A DNA stretch of 64,000 nt, taken from NCBI RefSeq assembly GCF_021277265.1, contig NZ_JAJSOH010000006.1:186001-250000 (forward strand). Direction: 5' to 3'. The notes under the pieces were generated by a model. It was given only the letters and a program-made list of their open reading frames with translations. It was not told the DNA's origin and did not search any database. Source of the DNA: Kineosporia rhizophila (lineage in GTDB: Bacteria > Actinomycetota > Actinomycetes > Actinomycetales > Kineosporiaceae). Shown one piece after another: positions 45,253 through 55,586 of the stretch. How positions within the stretch are numbered: position 1 is the first letter of the stretch; each line of letters begins with the position of its first letter. The position numbers were made by a program, and so were the translations under genes.

Positions 45253-45912
45253 TCACTTCACCGCGAAGTAGACGATGATGGCGATGACCGTCGCAGCTGC
45301 GGCCCCGGCGGCCACCGCGCGGCGGCGGATCGAGGTGCCGGCCAGGCTGAGCAGGTCGAGCGTCTCGTCCTCGGTCGCGGCGACGACCGGTTGCGGCGAG
45401 CTGGTCTCGGCCGGTGTCTCGGCCGGGTTCGGTTCGGGGACGACGGCCCGGGTCTCCTCCTCCGCCCGCAGCTTGGCCTCCAGGTTCTCGGCGAACTGCC
45501 CGAGCAGCCGGGTGGAGACGTCCTTGATCATGCCGCTGCCGAACTGGGCGATCTTGCCGCTGATGCTCAGATCGGTGCCGACCGTGACGATGGTGCGGCC
45601 GCCGTCCTCGGGGTCGGGGCGCAGACCGGCGTGGATGGTGGCGGCGGCGTTGCCCGCACCCCGGGAGTCGCGGCCCTTGGCGTCGATCACCGCCCGGTAG
45701 GCCGTGTCGTCCTTCTCCACGAACCGTGCGGTGCCGGCGTACTCGCTGATCACCGGGCCCACCTTGACCTTGACCCGGCCGGAGTAGACGTCACCCTCCA
45801 CCCCGGTGAGCCGGGCCCCGGGCATGCAGGGGGCGATGCCGGCCAGGTCGGTGAGCACCCGCCAGGCCTCGTCCACGGTGGTCGCGACGGTGAACTCGTT
45901 GTCGATCCTCAC
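45253..45912 (-). CDS. coxG: CoxG-like SRPBCC protein with C-terminal membrane anchor
   Basis: 219 residues from GTG 45912, overlapping the coxD stop (GTGA). Residues 1-150 are a SRPBCC/START-like pocket ('FTVATTVDEAWRVLTDLAGIAPCMPGARLTG', 'SISGKIAQFGSGMIKDVSTRLLGQFAENLEAKL'). A low-complexity linker and a single C-terminal helix ('AAAATVIAIIVYFAVK') would anchor it to the inner face of the membrane. CoxG family proteins are known to recruit CO dehydrogenase to the membrane and have been linked to quinone delivery. The anchor seen here supports a role in linking CO oxidation to respiration. Confidence 0.92.
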   Translation of the reverse strand: MRIDNEFTVATTVDEAWRVLTDLAGIAPCMPGARLTGVEGDVYSGRVKVKVGPVISEYAGTARFVEKDDTAYRAVIDAKGRDSRGAGNAAATIHAGLRPDPEDGGRTIVTVGTDLSISGKIAQFGSGMIKDVSTRLLGQFAENLEAKLRAEEETRAVVPEPNPAETPAETSSPQPVVAATEDETLDLLSLAGTSIRRRAVAAGAAAATVIAIIVYFAVK

Positions 45913-46790
45913 GGGGTTACCTCCAGCAGCGGGTCCAGGGCGCCGATCACGACGGCGGTGTCGTCCGGGGTCTTGGCCAGCGCGCCCAGGGTCCGGATCA
46001 CGTCCTCGCGCACCAGGTCGGCCGCGCCCAGCGCGCTCAGGGCGGCGAGCCAGTCGATCGACTCGGCCAGGCCCGGGGCCTTGTCCAGGTCCAGCCCTCG
46101 CACCCCGGCCACGAACCGGCTGACCGAACCGATCAGCGGCTGCGTGGCGGAAGGCACGCGGCGGCGCAGGATCTCAGCGGCGCGCTCCGGGGTGGGGAAG
46201 GCGATCCAGTGGTACAGGCAGCGCCGGCGCAGGGCGTCGTGCAGTTCCCGGCTGCGATTGGAGGTGAGCACGACCACCGGTCGGCGGGCGGCGGTGAACG
46301 TGCCCAGTTCCGGCACGGTGACCGCGCCCTCGCCGAGGAACTCGAACAGCATGGCCTCGAACTCGTCGTCGGCCCGGTCGATCTCGTCGATCAGCAGCAC
46401 CGGGGGAGTGGGACCGGAGTGCCGCACCGCCTGCAGCACCGGCCTTTCCAGCAGGAACTGGGCCGAGAACAGGTCGGCCTCGCCGATCTTCTGGCCCGAG
46501 GCCTCGGCCAGCCGGACCGCCAGCAGCTGACGCTGGTAGTTCCACTCGTAAAGGGCCTCACCGGAGGTCAGGCCCTCGTAGCACTGCAGCCGGATCAGCA
46601 CCGTGTCCAGGGCCCGGGCCAGAGCCTGTGCGGTGGCCGTCTTGCCCACCCCCGGCTCACCTTCCAGCAGGATCGGCCGTTCCAGGGCCAGCGCCAGGTA
46701 CAGCGCGGTGGCCAGGCCCTCGTCGATCAGGTGGTCGTGCTGGTCGAGGGCCTGCCGGACGTGCTCGGCGTCGCGGAACGGTGAGCTCAT
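45909..46790 (-). CDS. coxD: CoxD-like MoxR AAA+ ATPase
   Basis: 293 residues: Walker A GEPGVGKTATAQ, Walker B 'LLIDEIDRAD', sensor 1 'VVLTSNRSREL' and the Arg-finger region 'ALRRRCLYHWI'. MoxR family AAA+ proteins pair with VWA proteins; here CoxD is in the same operon as CoxE. In Oligotropha CoxD is needed for assembly of the Cu-S-Mo cluster in the apo-enzyme. It overlaps the XdhC-YHS gene by 4 nt upstream (ATGA-type) and coxG downstream (GTGA). Confidence 0.94.
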   Translation of the reverse strand: MSSPFRDAEHVRQALDQHDHLIDEGLATALYLALALERPILLEGEPGVGKTATAQALARALDTVLIRLQCYEGLTSGEALYEWNYQRQLLAVRLAEASGQKIGEADLFSAQFLLERPVLQAVRHSGPTPPVLLIDEIDRADDEFEAMLFEFLGEGAVTVPELGTFTAARRPVVVLTSNRSRELHDALRRRCLYHWIAFPTPERAAEILRRRVPSATQPLIGSVSRFVAGVRGLDLDKAPGLAESIDWLAALSALGAADLVREDVIRTLGALAKTPDDTAVVIGALDPLLEVTP

Positions 46791-47652
46791 CCGGTCTGGG
46801 CCCGGGCCGCGTGCTCAGCCTGGAAACGCACCCGGCAACCCTCGCCGCAGAACCAGGTCCGGACCCCGTCGAGATCCAGGTACAGGGCCGACGGTCCGGG
46901 CGTCACCTCCATGCCGCAGATCGGATCCACCGCCGTGGTCGGGTTCTCGGCCGCCTGCGGAGTGAGGCGCACGGCCGCCACCACCTCGGCCATGATCGAC
47001 AGGGCCACCTCCGGCGCCGTCCGGGCCCCGATCCACAGGCCCGCCGGTGTGCTCACCCGCTTGCGCTGTTCCGGGTCGAGCCCCAGTTCGTCCAGCACCG
47101 CCTCACCGCGCCGGCGGCTGGCGACCAGCGCCACATGAGCCACCCCGGTGTCCAGGGCCGAGCGGATCACTGCGGCCTCGTCGTCGCGGCCGTGCGAGGC
47201 GATCACCACCGCGTCGGGCCGGGCCGCGCCGGACCCGCTCATGCTGTAGCCGAGCAGCTCGCCGATCCGGACCACCGCCTCGGCCACCGGCGTGGTGCCG
47301 ACCACCTCGACCAGCGGGGGCGGCAGCACCGGCCGCAGGAAGATCTCCAGAGCCCCACCGGACAGACACGGGTTCACCACCACCTGCGCGCCAGGGGTTT
47401 CCGGGAACCCGACCTCCTCGGGCAGGACCCGCAGCAACAACGTCTCCCCGGCCGCGAGCGTCCCCAAAGCGGCCGTCCGGACCGAGCTCTCCGCGCACTG
47501 GCCGCCCACGAAACCCTCGATCGAGCCGTCCAGCAGCACGATCGCCTCGTCGCCGGCCCGGGCCGAGGAGGGCACCTGGGCCCGCACCACGGTGGCGCGC
47601 ACGAACGGCACGCGCTGCCGGGTCAGCTCCTCGACCCTCTCGGTGACCGACA

Positions 47653-47653
<1 letters not shown>
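46787..47653 (-). CDS. coxF: XdhC/CoxF-type maturation protein fused to a YHS metal-binding domain
   Basis: 288 residues from ATG 47653, which shares a base with the coxL stop (TGATG). Residues 1-75 are the XdhC N-terminal domain ('FVRATVVRAQVPSSARAGDEAIVL', key: GFVGGQC with its Cys). Residues about 110-225 form an XdhC Rossmann domain ('DAVVIASHGRDDEAAVIRSAL' and 'PAGLWIGARTAPEVALSIMAEVVA'). Residues about 240-285 are a YHS/TRASH-like domain with 'DPICGMEV' and 'WFCGEGCRVRF'. XdhC proteins load or sulfurate Mo-cofactor enzymes; CoxF is reported to act in copper insertion. A metal-binding YHS module fused to it fits a copper-handling step. Confidence 0.85.
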
Positions 47654-50027
<2,374 letters not shown>

Positions 50028-50031
<4 letters not shown>

Positions 50032-50522
50032 GCCGACGCCTCCTGCCCCGTGGCCTGCTCGGCAGCCTCGTGCGCGGCCGCCCACTGCACCGAGCGCACG
50101 ATGGTGGCGTACCCGGTGCAGCGGCAGATCTGCCCCGAGATGGCCTCCCGGATGTTGCTTTCCGAGGGATCCGGGTCGCGGTCGAGCAGGGCCCGGGCGG
50201 TCATCATCATCCCTGGGGTGCAGAAGCCGCACTGCAGGCCGTGGCAGGCCATGAAGCCCTTCTGTACCGGGTCGAGCTCACCGTCGCGCTCCAGGCCCTC
50301 CACCGTGCGCACCTCGTGGCCACCGGCCATGGCGGCCAGCACGGTGCACGACTTCACCGGCTCCTCGTCCAGCCAGACCACGCAGGTACCGCAGTTGCTG
50401 GTGTCGCAGCCCCAGTGGGTGCCGGTCAGCCCGAGGTGGTCGCGCAGGAAGTGCACCAGCAGCAGCCGGCCCTCGACCTCCCGGGTGACTTCCTCACCGT
50501 TGACGGTCATCGAAACCTTCAT
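50028..50522 (-). CDS. coxS: CO dehydrogenase small iron-sulfur subunit
   Basis: 164 residues from ATG 50522. The plant-type [2Fe-2S] motif 'GCDTSNCGTC...SC' lies near residues 40-65 and the second cluster in the helical domain 'CGFCTPG' and 'CRCTGY'. It passes electrons from the Mo-Cu site in CoxL to FAD in CoxM. It starts 4 bp after the coxM stop and overlaps coxL by 4 nt. Confidence 0.96.
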
Positions 50523-50526
50523 CGGA

Positions 50527-51411
50527 TCAGCGCCCTTCGGTGTCGCCGGAGATACGGGAGACAGCGCGGCGCAGGGTGCGCCGGGTGAGTTCCTTCGCCA
50601 GATGACGTTTGTAGCTCTCGGAACCGCGGGTGTCGGTGGCCGGGCTGCAGCTGCGGGCCGCGATCTCACCGGCCTCCTCGAACACCGCCTCCGAAGGCTC
50701 CCGCCCGCGCAGTGCGGCTGAGATCTCCGGCAGACCGGCGGTGTTCGGGCCCACCGCGGCCAGGCCCACCCGGGCGTCCGCGATCACCCCGTTCTCCAGC
50801 CAGACCGCCGCGCCCGCCGACACCACGGCCCAGTCACCGGCCCGGCGCTCCACCTTCTGGTAGGCGCTGGAACCACCCGGCCGCACCGGCAGGCGCACCT
50901 CGACCAGCATCTCCGAGTCGCCGACGGCGGTCTCGTAGGGGCCGCGGTGGAAGTCCTCCATCGACACCACCCGCTCGCCGTCCTGGCCGCGGATCACGCA
51001 GCTGGCGTCGAGCGTGGTGCACACCGCCGAGAGGTCCTCGGAGGGGTCGGCCTGGCACAGGGAGCCGCCCAGGGTGCCCCGGTTGCGCACGATCGGGTCG
51101 GCGATCACCCGCTCGGCGTCCGCGAAGATCGGGAAAGTCTCGGCCAGGGCGCTGGATTCGAGCAGCTCGCGATGCCGGGTGAGGGCGCCGATCCGGATCT
51201 GCCCGGGCTCGACGGTGATGTGGCCGAGCTCGTCGTGCAGGTCGTTGATGTCGATCAGGTAGTCGAAGTTCGCCAGGCGCAGCTTCATCATCGGCAGCAG
51301 GCTGTGCCCGCCGGCCACCAGGCGCGCCCCCTCGCCCAGCCGGTCGAGCAGGCCGATGGCGTGCTCCACGCTGGTGGCGCGCTCGTACTCGAACTGCCCG
51401 GGAACCTGCAT
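50527..51411 (-). CDS. coxM: CO dehydrogenase medium FAD-binding subunit
   Basis: 294 residues from ATG 51411 (GAAGGGG upstream); an earlier GTG start would add an unconserved tail. FAD motifs 'LVAGGHSLLPMMKLRLA' (AGGHS) and 'RNRGTLGGSLCQADPSEDL' (TLGGS) are intact, and 'QKVERRAGDWAVVSAGAAV' marks the FAD domain. First gene of the cox operon, giving the gene order M-S-L that characterises form I clusters. The leader contains a 10-bp stem and an A/T-rich dyad that may control the operon. Confidence 0.95.
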   Translation of the reverse strand: MQVPGQFEYERATSVEHAIGLLDRLGEGARLVAGGHSLLPMMKLRLANFDYLIDINDLHDELGHITVEPGQIRIGALTRHRELLESSALAETFPIFADAERVIADPIVRNRGTLGGSLCQADPSEDLSAVCTTLDASCVIRGQDGERVVSMEDFHRGPYETAVGDSEMLVEVRLPVRPGGSSAYQKVERRAGDWAVVSAGAAVWLENGVIADARVGLAAVGPNTAGLPEISAALRGREPSEAVFEEAGEIAARSCSPATDTRGSESYKRHLAKELTRRTLRRAVSRISGDTEGR

Positions 51412-51429
51412 GCGTGTGACCCCTTCGTC

Positions 51430-51455
51430 GACCGGCCCCCTCATTGGGGCCGGTC
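51430..51455 (-). terminator. Ten-bp hairpin upstream of coxM
   Basis: GACCGGCCCC/GGGGCCGGTC forms a perfect 10-bp stem with a 6-nt loop, 19 bp upstream of the coxM start. It lacks a T-run. It could end transcription from the upstream minus-strand gene or sit in the coxM 5' UTR as an attenuator or stabilising hairpin. Confidence 0.5.
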
Positions 51456-51478
51456 CCGCCGGGGCTGTCAACGGTGAC

Positions 51479-51494
51479 TTAAGCGATTACTTAA
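51479..51494. promoter_or_regulatory. Operator-like dyad in the cox promoter region
   Basis: TTAAGCGATTACTTAA has 5-bp arms (TTAAG/CTTAA), and an overlapping GATTA-CT-TAATC dyad is at 51485-51496. It is a marked A/T-rich island 68 bp upstream of coxM in very G/C-rich DNA, and is probably the cox promoter or a regulator site. Confidence 0.55.
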
Positions 51495-51517
51495 TCGGCT
51501 TCCGCGCCCGGCATGGG

Positions 51518-52036
51518 TCAGGGCGCGATGACCTGCTTGTGGATGTAGATCCCGCGGGCGGCCAGCCATTCCGGGGTGGCGCTGCGGACCTGGCTGTCGG
51601 ACATCTGCGGGAAGGGGTGCACCCAGTCCTTGTGCATCCGCAGCCGCCGGGTCCAGGCCGGGGCCTCCTGCCGGGCCTGCTCGTACTCGTGGGCGATGAG
51701 CACCCCGAGCAGGATGTGCCAGCGGGTGAAGTAGCCACCCGGACCGCTCGGGCCACCCGGGACGTCCTTACCCGTGCGCCGCGTCTTGACGGCGTGCTCG
51801 GCGCGGCGGGGCGCCCGCCGGCCCGGGTCCCGCGCCCACTCGGTGGGTGCCGGGCCGGGCACCAGGGCGCCGCCGTCGGCCTGCTGCAGGGCGCGGCGCA
51901 GGTGGTCGCGGCACTGCACGGCCAGCTTGAAGGCCCAGCCCTCGTCGCCGGGCTCCTCGTCGAGAGCGGCGGTCATGGCGGACCAGGTGGGCTCGGGGGT
52001 GGCGAACACAGTCACACCCGAATGATGAGCGACCAC
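51518..52036 (-). CDS. Hypothetical protein
   Basis: 172 residues (alternatives GTG 52015 and ATG 51976; none has a convincing ribosome site). Two conserved-looking parts, 'WAFKLAVQCRDHLRRAL' and 'WHILLGVLIAHEYEQARQEAPAWTRRLRMHKDWVHPF', flank a Gly/Pro/Arg-rich middle. No signal or membrane segment and no family recognised. It is on the same strand as cox but separated by 106 bp with a hairpin and promoter-like dyad, so it is probably a separate unit. Confidence 0.65.
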   Translation of the reverse strand: MVAHHSGVTVFATPEPTWSAMTAALDEEPGDEGWAFKLAVQCRDHLRRALQQADGGALVPGPAPTEWARDPGRRAPRRAEHAVKTRRTGKDVPGGPSGPGGYFTRWHILLGVLIAHEYEQARQEAPAWTRRLRMHKDWVHPFPQMSDSQVRSATPEWLAARGIYIHKQVIAP

Positions 52037-52212
52037 ACTCCGTAGCGGCTAGGTCACCCGGGCGAGACCAGGCTCACCCTCAGGTCGCCTCGGCCCGAGA
52101 CCGGTAAATGCCTGGCCCCGACCTGCACCGACGTGCCAGCCTGTTCGCGCAGCCCGGTCCGTGCCGGTGCTGAGTGACCCGATCGGCCGACGGCCGGAAG
52201 GAGGTGATCGAG

Positions 52213-52320
52213 GTGGACATGCTCGTCCTGGGTAACCCCCTGCCGGTTGGCCCGTCCGGGTGTACCTCGATCACGCTCTGGAGCCGCGCCGAGGCCCGGC
52301 CCGGGAACGGCCTGCCCTGA
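52213..52320 (+). CDS. Small 35-residue ORF with a full-length Shine-Dalgarno sequence
   Basis: A GTG start lies 8 nt after GGAGG of the ribosome site; 35 codons run to the TGA at 52318-52320. The peptide begins MDMLVLGNPLPVGPSGC and has one Cys (17) and one Trp (23); it has no clear membrane or signal character. No family is recognised. It could be a leader peptide governing the folding of the surrounding RNA or a true small protein. Confidence 0.45.
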   Translation: MDMLVLGNPLPVGPSGCTSITLWSRAEARPGNGLP

Positions 52321-52339
52321 CCCGCTGACATCAGCCCTC

Positions 52340-52376
52340 AGGCGCCGCTCCCACCATTCCGGGGACGGCGCCTTTT
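52340..52376 (+). terminator. Rho-independent terminator after the small ORF
   Basis: AGGCGCCG (52340-52347) pairs with CGGCGCCT (52366-52373), with further CTCCC/GGGGA pairing inside, followed by TTTT at 52373-52376. This is the most canonical intrinsic terminator in the window. It is located 20 bp after the 35-codon ORF and 40 bp before the HNH gene. Confidence 0.8.
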
Positions 52377-52416
52377 CGATTCCCAGTACGCGAAGACCCT
52401 TGTGAGGAGGTGTCTG

Positions 52417-52860
52417 GTGACCACAGTTCTGGTGCTGAACGCTTCCTGCGAGCGTCTGCATTACGTCTCCCTGCCGCACGCCGTGCGGATGCTGGTCCGG
52501 CAGGTGGCGGTGGTGGAGGAAGTGGCGGCCGGGCGGCCGATGGGCCCCTGGCCCCGTCCGAAGGTGGTGCGGCTGCTCAGGTACGTGGCCATGCGCTGGC
52601 GTCACCGGGCCCGGCCGCCCTGGTCCCGCCGGGCCCTGCTGACCCGCGACGGCCACACCTGCGCCTACTGCGGCGCCCGGGCCAGCACCGTCGACCACGT
52701 GCTGCCGCGATCCCGGGGCGGCGCGGACAGCTGGCTGAACACGGTGGCCGCGTGCGGGCGGTGCAACCACCGCAAGCGCGACCGCACGCCGGCCGAGGCC
52801 GGGATGCCCTTGCTGGCCAAGCCGTTCGAGCCGTCGTGGGAGCAGATTCTCACCCACTGA
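52417..52860 (+). CDS. HNH endonuclease
   Basis: 147 residues from GTG 52417, preceded by GAGGAGG at good spacing. The HNH domain is complete: CAYC zinc knuckle, 'STVDHVLPRSRGGADSWLNTVAACGRCNHRK' with the catalytic His of DHV, Asn in 'WLNTV', and the CGRC second knuckle. The N-terminus 'VLVLNASCERLHYVSLPHAV' is typical of the widespread actinobacterial single-domain HNH proteins whose role is not established (DNA repair or defence are possible). A terminator and structured leader lie immediately upstream. Confidence 0.9.
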   Translation: MTTVLVLNASCERLHYVSLPHAVRMLVRQVAVVEEVAAGRPMGPWPRPKVVRLLRYVAMRWRHRARPPWSRRALLTRDGHTCAYCGARASTVDHVLPRSRGGADSWLNTVAACGRCNHRKRDRTPAEAGMPLLAKPFEPSWEQILTH

Positions 52861-52907
52861 GAAAGCAGGGTGAATCAGCGGACGGACCTCGGTCTAGGGT
52901 CGCCAAC

Positions 52908-53660
52908 ATGGAGTGGTGGCAATGTGGCCTGGTTCTGCTGGCCGGACTGGTGGCCGGGGCGATCAACGCAGCCGTGGGCTCCGGCACCCTGATCACCTTT
53001 CCGGTGTTGCTGGCCCTGGGGTTTCGTCCGGTCACGGCCAACATCTCGAACAGCATCGGCCTGGTGCCGGCCAGTCTCGCCGGTACCTGGGTCTACCGCC
53101 GGGAGCTGGCCGGTCGCCGCGCGATCCTGGCTCGCCTGCTCCCGGCCTCGGTGGCCGGCGGGATCGTAGGGGCCGTGCTGCTGCTCGTCCTGCCGGCGAA
53201 GGCGTTCGAGGCGGTGGTACCCGTACTGATCGTCGCTGCTCTGGTGCTGATCGTGCTGCAGCCCCGGCTGAGCCGCCGCGCCGCCGCCGCGAAGAGTCGT
53301 GCGCAGTTGGGGGCTCTGGTCATCGCCGTGTTCCTCACCGCGATCTACGGCGGCTACTTCGGTGCGGCTCAGGGGGTTCTGCTGATGGGCCTGCTGGGTT
53401 GGCTGCTGACCAGCGACCTGCAGTATGCGAACGGCGTCAAGAACGTGCTGGCGACCTGTACCGGGACGATCGCGGCCCTGGTCTTCGTGATCACGGCGGC
53501 CGGCGAGGTGGACTGGCTGGTGGCCGGGCTGATCGCGTCCGGCAGTGCGGCGGGTGGTGTGGTGGGTGGGCATCTGGCCCGTCGTCTGCCCCCTGCCGGG
53601 TTGCGCGCGTTCATCGTCGTGGTCGGCCTGGTGGCGATCGCGCGGCTGCTGCTCGGGTAG
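52908..53660 (+). CDS. TauE/SafE family permease
   Basis: 250 residues with about eight membrane helices. The N-terminal 'GLVAGAINAAVGSGTLITFPVLLALGFRPVTANISNSIGL' (key: GSGTLITFPVLL and ANISNS) and the repeat-like 'YGGYFGAAQGVLLMGLLG' are the paired signatures of sulfite/organosulfonate exporters of this family. The substrate may be sulfite, sulfoacetate or another small anion. It follows the HNH gene by 47 bp on the same strand. Confidence 0.9.
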   Translation: MEWWQCGLVLLAGLVAGAINAAVGSGTLITFPVLLALGFRPVTANISNSIGLVPASLAGTWVYRRELAGRRAILARLLPASVAGGIVGAVLLLVLPAKAFEAVVPVLIVAALVLIVLQPRLSRRAAAAKSRAQLGALVIAVFLTAIYGGYFGAAQGVLLMGLLGWLLTSDLQYANGVKNVLATCTGTIAALVFVITAAGEVDWLVAGLIASGSAAGGVVGGHLARRLPPAGLRAFIVVVGLVAIARLLLG

Positions 53661-53728
53661 ACACGAGTCAAAAGATCCGGCCGGCCGTAACTGTCGGTCC
53701 CGGGTCCGATCCCGCCTAGACTGAAGCA

Positions 53729-55519
53729 ATGTCTGGGCAAGCGCTTTCCGGAGACCGTGACCACCTCACCGACCCGGCGCAGATCATCGACGCCGGCCAC
53801 CCCGTCCGTTCGCTGATCCGCCTGCTCGCCCGCCGCCCCGGGCGGATGGCCCTGGCGATCGGGGCCTTCGTGCTCAAGGAGATCCCGATGTGGATGCTCC
53901 CGGTGATCACCGCGGCGATCATCGACACGGTGGCCGAGGGCGGCCGGACCAGCACCGTGCTCGGCTGGCTCGGCCTGGCCGTGCTGCTGCTGGCCCAGAA
54001 CTACCCCAACCACCTCGTCTACACCCGCAACTTCATGATGGTCGTCCGCGACACCGGCGCCGAGCTGCGCAACGTGCTGGCCGGCCGGCTGCAGACCCTC
54101 TCGATCGGCTTCCACGCCCGCTCCACCTCCGCGGTGGTGCAGAACAAACTGGTGCGCGACGTCGAGAACATCGAGCTGATGCTGCAGCAGGTCACCCACC
54201 CGCTGCTGTCGGCCACGATGGTGGTGATCGGCGCGATGGCCATGACCGCGGTGCTGGTGCCCCAGTTCCTGCCGGTCTACCTGCTCACCGTGCCGCTCGC
54301 CCTGCTGATCCGCTACACCGTGGCCAAACGCTCGCGCACCCGCAACGAGCGCTTCCGGCTGGAGATGGAGGGCCTGGCCGCCCGGGTGGGCGAGATGGCC
54401 TCGCTGATCCCGGTCACCCGGGCCCACGGCCTGGAGCAGACCGCGGTGGACCGGGTGGCCGGTGGCGTGGAGAAGGTGCGGCGCGAGGCGCTGAAGCTGG
54501 ACATGCTGAACGGGCACACGGCCTCGATGTCGTGGGTGAGCATGCAGTTCCTGGGCGTGCTGTGCCTGGCCCTGGCCGCGGTGTTCTCCCTCACCGGGGC
54601 CCTGCCGATCGGCCCGGGCGACGTGGTGCTGCTGTCCACCTACTTCACCCTGCTCACCCAGGGCCTGATCCAGCTCCTCGGCCTGCTGCCGGTGGCGGCC
54701 CGCGGGGTGGAGTCGGTGCGCTCGGTGGCCGAGGTGCTGGCCGAGCCCGACCTGGAGCACAACGAGGGCAAGCGGCCGGTCGGGGCGGTGACCGGCGCCC
54801 TGAGCCTGCAGCGGGTCCGGCACCGGCACCCCGACGCCCAGGTGGACAGCCTGCACGACGTCGACCTGGAGATCCGGCCGGGCGAGACGGTGGCTTTCGT
54901 CGGCCCCTCGGGCGCCGGCAAGTCCACGGTCCTCAACCTGGTGCTCGGCTTCGTCCGGCCCACCCAGGGCCGCATCCTTCTCGACGGCCAGGACATGCAG
55001 GAACTGGACCTGCGCACGGTGCGCCGCTTCGTCTCGGTGGTGCCGCAGGAACCGATGCTGTTCGAGGGCAGCATCCGCGACAACGTCGCCTACGGACTCG
55101 ACGACGCGAGTGACGAGCGGATCCGCCAGGCCCTGCAGCAGGCCCAGGCCCTGGACATCATCGCCAGTCAGCCCGACGGCTGGGACACCGTGGTGGGCGA
55201 GCGCGGCGCCCGGCTCTCCGGCGGCCAGCGACAGCGCATCGCGATCGCCCGCGCACTGATCCGCCGGCCCCGGATCCTGCTGCTGGACGAGGCCACCAGT
55301 GCTCTCGATCCGGAGTCGGAGGTGCAGGTCAAGCAGGCGCTGTCCGAGCTGATGGGCGGCTGCACCACGCTGGTGGTGGCGCACCGGCTCTCCACCATCC
55401 GCCAGGCCGACCGGATCGTGGTGCTGGAGGGCGGCCGGATCACCGAGATCGGCGGGCACGACGAGCTGCTGGCCCGGGGCGGGCGCTACGCGGCGCTGCA
55501 CCGGGCCCAGGCCGGGTGA
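53729..55519 (+). CDS. ABC exporter with fused permease and ATPase domains
   Basis: 596 residues. The N-terminal six-helix ABC transporter domain (about 25-330) is followed by a nucleotide-binding domain with Walker A GPSGAGKS, Q-loop 'VVPQEPMLF', signature LSGGQRQR, Walker B 'RILLLDEATSALD' and H-loop 'VVAHRLSTI'. It is a half-transporter that should work as a homodimer, or as a heterodimer with a partner encoded elsewhere. Type IV exporters of this kind move lipids, peptides or drugs. It is followed 67 bp later by an LCP protein gene. Confidence 0.93.
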   Translation: MSGQALSGDRDHLTDPAQIIDAGHPVRSLIRLLARRPGRMALAIGAFVLKEIPMWMLPVITAAIIDTVAEGGRTSTVLGWLGLAVLLLAQNYPNHLVYTRNFMMVVRDTGAELRNVLAGRLQTLSIGFHARSTSAVVQNKLVRDVENIELMLQQVTHPLLSATMVVIGAMAMTAVLVPQFLPVYLLTVPLALLIRYTVAKRSRTRNERFRLEMEGLAARVGEMASLIPVTRAHGLEQTAVDRVAGGVEKVRREALKLDMLNGHTASMSWVSMQFLGVLCLALAAVFSLTGALPIGPGDVVLLSTYFTLLTQGLIQLLGLLPVAARGVESVRSVAEVLAEPDLEHNEGKRPVGAVTGALSLQRVRHRHPDAQVDSLHDVDLEIRPGETVAFVGPSGAGKSTVLNLVLGFVRPTQGRILLDGQDMQELDLRTVRRFVSVVPQEPMLFEGSIRDNVAYGLDDASDERIRQALQQAQALDIIASQPDGWDTVVGERGARLSGGQRQRIAIARALIRRPRILLLDEATSALDPESEVQVKQALSELMGGCTTLVVAHRLSTIRQADRIVVLEGGRITEIGGHDELLARGGRYAALHRAQAG

Positions 55520-55586
55520 CCACCCGGACACCCTTCAGGTCCGGTTCAGGTAGCTTCGCCCAGCATGCCTGCGTGCTCCTCGCTCC

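Larger units (their letters stand above)
52198..52376 (+). ncRNA. Candidate structured leader RNA with sequestered ribosome site
   Basis: AAGGAGGTGATC at 52198-52209 is a full complement of the 16S rRNA 3' end. GTGATCGAGGT (52204-52214) is perfectly complementary to ACCTCGATCAC (52264-52274), so the RNA can fold with the ribosome site in an 11-bp stem; a terminator follows. It lies 40 bp before the HNH nuclease gene. This suggests an attenuator or riboswitch-like leader, or a small independent transcript. The remaining part of the 380-bp gap (52037-52197) shows nothing else I can identify. Confidence 0.45.

Noticed and set aside
53369..55531. Minus-strand frame of 720 codons opposite the ABC exporter
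   Set aside because: Antisense to an ABC exporter with every ATPase motif intact; composition is shadow-like (His, Gln, Gly, Val).
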